A DNA stretch of 24,008 bases, from assembly GCA_964424585.1 (NCBI GenBank), contig CAYRJD010000057.1:1-24008 (forward strand), read 5' to 3'. Below are positions 22,748 through 24,008 of the stretch, piece after piece. Below the pieces are notes generated by a model. It searched no databases. It was given only the letters and a program-made list of their open reading frames with translations, and was not told the DNA's origin. Source of the DNA: CAYRJD01 sp964424585 (GTDB lineage: Bacteria; Actinomycetota; Acidimicrobiia; Acidimicrobiales; Poriferisodalaceae). Made by a program: the position numbers and the translations under genes. How positions within the stretch are numbered: the stretch's first letter is position 1; every line of letters starts with the position of its first letter.

Positions 22748-22755
22748 CGCCGCGC

Positions 22756-24008
22756 ATGAACTTGCTTGCACGTTTCTTTGTTGTTTGCCGCGCCGGCCTG
22801 CGGCCGGCGCGCTGGTCGTTCGCTGCGACGGTCGGCGTGGTGGCGGCGTTGAGCGTGCCGCTCGTGGCCGCGGGCACGCCATCCGCCGCACACGGTCCGC
22901 CGCCGCTCCCGTCACAGCCCACGGTCTCTGAGGGCGCGACGAACGCGCAAGGTGACCGCCTGCTCGCTGGCGCTGACCGCTACGCCACCGCGGTTCTTTT
23001 GGCTGAGGTGCCGTTGGATGCTGGCGATGCTGCCACTCGTGAGGTGCTGGTGGTGTCGGGTGAGAGCTTGGTCGACGCGGTGTCGGCGGTGTCGGTCGCC
23101 GCGAGCCGTGACGCGGCGATCGTGCTGACCGCAACCGAACGCGTGCCTGCGGTGGTAGCCGAGTTCATCGCAGACCGCGGCTTCGACCGGGTGACCGTCG
23201 GCGGCGGCGCCGCCGCGGTCAGCGAGGTGACCGCAGGCGAGCTTGCCGCGCTGATCGGCGACGCGAACGACGACACGTCCAACGGCGCGTCGGACGGCAG
23301 GTCGAGCGACGCGTCGGGTGTGGCGCGCATTGAGGGTGCGACGCGTTTTGAGACGGCGGTCGCGGCGGCGCGTGCGGCGGGCCAGCCGGGCAACTGGTGC
23401 GACACCGGCTATCGCGGGGCGATTGTGGTGTCTGGTGAGAGCTTGGTGGACGGCGTGATCGCCGCGCCGGTCGCGTACGCCTGGCGGCTCCCGTTGTTGT
23501 TCACCGAGCCCGATGCGCTGCCGGAGGTGGTCGCCGAGTTCTTGAGTGGGGTCGCGAACGTGCGACACGTCACCGTCGTCGGCGCACCAGCTGACGTCAA
23601 CGACGCGGTGGTGCGCGACGTCGCGCGCAGCAACGACATCAACGTGCTCCGCATCGACGCCGACAGCCCAGCCGAACGCTCAATCGAACTCGCCGAAGCG
23701 GTCGCGCACTGCCGCACCCAGCCCGTCGCCCCAGGCCAGTACGCGATGTTAGACGCGAACCAGCCCGTCGACGGCGTCGCCGCAGCCGCCGCGCTCGCCA
23801 ACGGCTTAGGCGAGCACGGCACCAGCGAAACGCTGATCCCCGTTCTCGCGGTGCACCAGAACTCGTTGCCGCAGCCGGTCGCCGATTACCTCGCCAAGGT
23901 CGGCCGACGACACGACACCATCACCTTGTATCCGCTGGGCGGCGTCGCCCGCTTGATGCCGCGCGTCATCGACCGCGCCGTGAACGCCGCGCAAGGCAAC
24001 GCCGACGC
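22756..24008 (+). CDS. Secreted cell-wall-binding-repeat-2 (PF04122) protein, 3' partial
   Basis: The frame is open to the right edge (417 codons visible). A signal-like N-terminus (MNLLARFFVV, then AATVGVVAALSVPLVAAG) is followed by cell-wall-binding repeats. Repeat 1 has GDRLLAGADRYATAVLLAE and VLVVSGESLVDAVSA, repeat 2 has RIEGATRFETAVAAA and IVVSGESLVDGVIAAP, and repeat 3 has the diverged LRIDADSPAERSIELAEAVA and QPVDGVAAAAALA. Such repeats bind anionic cell-wall polymers in clostridial relatives and decorate many actinobacterial surface proteins. Any catalytic domain would lie beyond the window. The signal-peptide region encodes a perfect 10-bp hairpin at 22789-22811. Confidence 0.88.
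   Translation, partial: MNLLARFFVVCRAGLRPARWSFAATVGVVAALSVPLVAAGTPSAAHGPPPLPSQPTVSEGATNAQGDRLLAGADRYATAVLLAEVPLDAGDAATREVLVVSGESLVDAVSAVSVAASRDAAIVLTATERVPAVVAEFIADRGFDRVTVGGGAAAVSEVTAGELAALIGDANDDTSNGASDGRSSDASGVARIEGATRFETAVAAARAAGQPGNWCDTGYRGAIVVSGESLVDGVIAAPVAYAWRLPLLFTEPDALPEVVAEFLSGVANVRHVTVVGAPADVNDAVVRDVARSNDINVLRIDADSPAERSIELAEAVAHCRTQPVAPGQYAMLDANQPVDGVAAAAALANGLGEHGTSETLIPVLAVHQNSLPQPVADYLAKVGRRHDTITLYPLGGVARLMPRVIDRAVNAAQGNAD
22789..22811. repeat. Perfect 10-bp inverted repeat inside the signal-peptide codons
   Basis: CGCGCCGGCC and GGCCGGCGCG are perfect arms around loop TGC, beginning 33 bases after the ATG. On a leaderless mRNA this would be a very stable hairpin near the 5' end and could slow translation initiation. 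Confidence 0.75.

Noticed and set aside
22564..23134. Several overlapping minus-strand ORFs over the cell-wall-binding gene start
   Set aside because: They are Arg/Pro-rich shadows of a gene with clear signal peptide and repeats on the plus strand.

Overview
The window looks like chromosomal DNA of a high-GC actinobacterium, most likely class Acidimicrobiia (Ilumatobacter-like). That placement is inference from family content: a WhiB regulator, a Tad pilus operon of actinobacterial layout, paired GSII and GSI glutamine synthetases, secreted proteins with Thr/Ser/Pro linkers and GYWLVGADGAVYSFG-type propeller repeats, and a cell-wall-binding-repeat-2 protein. No rRNA or marker gene settles the taxon.

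Layout. 1-6269 (+): two tandem paralogous secreted proteins, each ending in M6-like zinc-protease domains. The first is cut by the left edge and carries an active-looking M6 domain followed by a second copy whose HExxH site is destroyed. 6280-6795 (-): tatA and a WhiB gene. 6924-10566 (-): a compact Tad operon in transcription order tadZ-tadA-tadB-tadC-flp-tadE, with mostly overlapping start/stop codons. Its promoter region is shared with the divergent selC (tRNA-Sec, anticodon TCA, 10693-10788). 10882-10956 (+): a 24-codon microprotein. 10953-12935 (-): a metallophosphoesterase and an RpoD-like sigma factor with an unusual Cys-rich insert. 13054-15099 (+): a M78/ImmA-like zincin and a GDP-mannose 3,5-epimerase homologue.

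15154-20174 is a nitrogen/glutamine block. glnII (GSII) and glutamine-dependent nadE are transcribed leftwards. A GSI-type glnA and an OmpR-like regulator lacking the phospho-acceptor Asp are transcribed rightwards. Between them lie 11-bp-spaced GTGAAC direct repeats. 20171-20706 (-): a small membrane protein and RidA. 20819-21382: a decayed cell-wall-binding-repeat gene. 21412-22492 (-): two unrecognised genes with clearly lower GC, probably an acquired island. 22756 to the right edge (+): an intact but truncated cell-wall-binding-repeat protein.

The best leads for something undescribed are the sigma factor with the CxCx2CxCx8CC insert, the protease/pseudoprotease secreted array, the related dyad operators at the whiB and tad promoters, and the low-GC two-gene island flanked by related cell-wall-binding sequences. 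All promoter, operator and small-ORF calls come from reading by eye and were not computed. Alignments and residue counts were done by hand.
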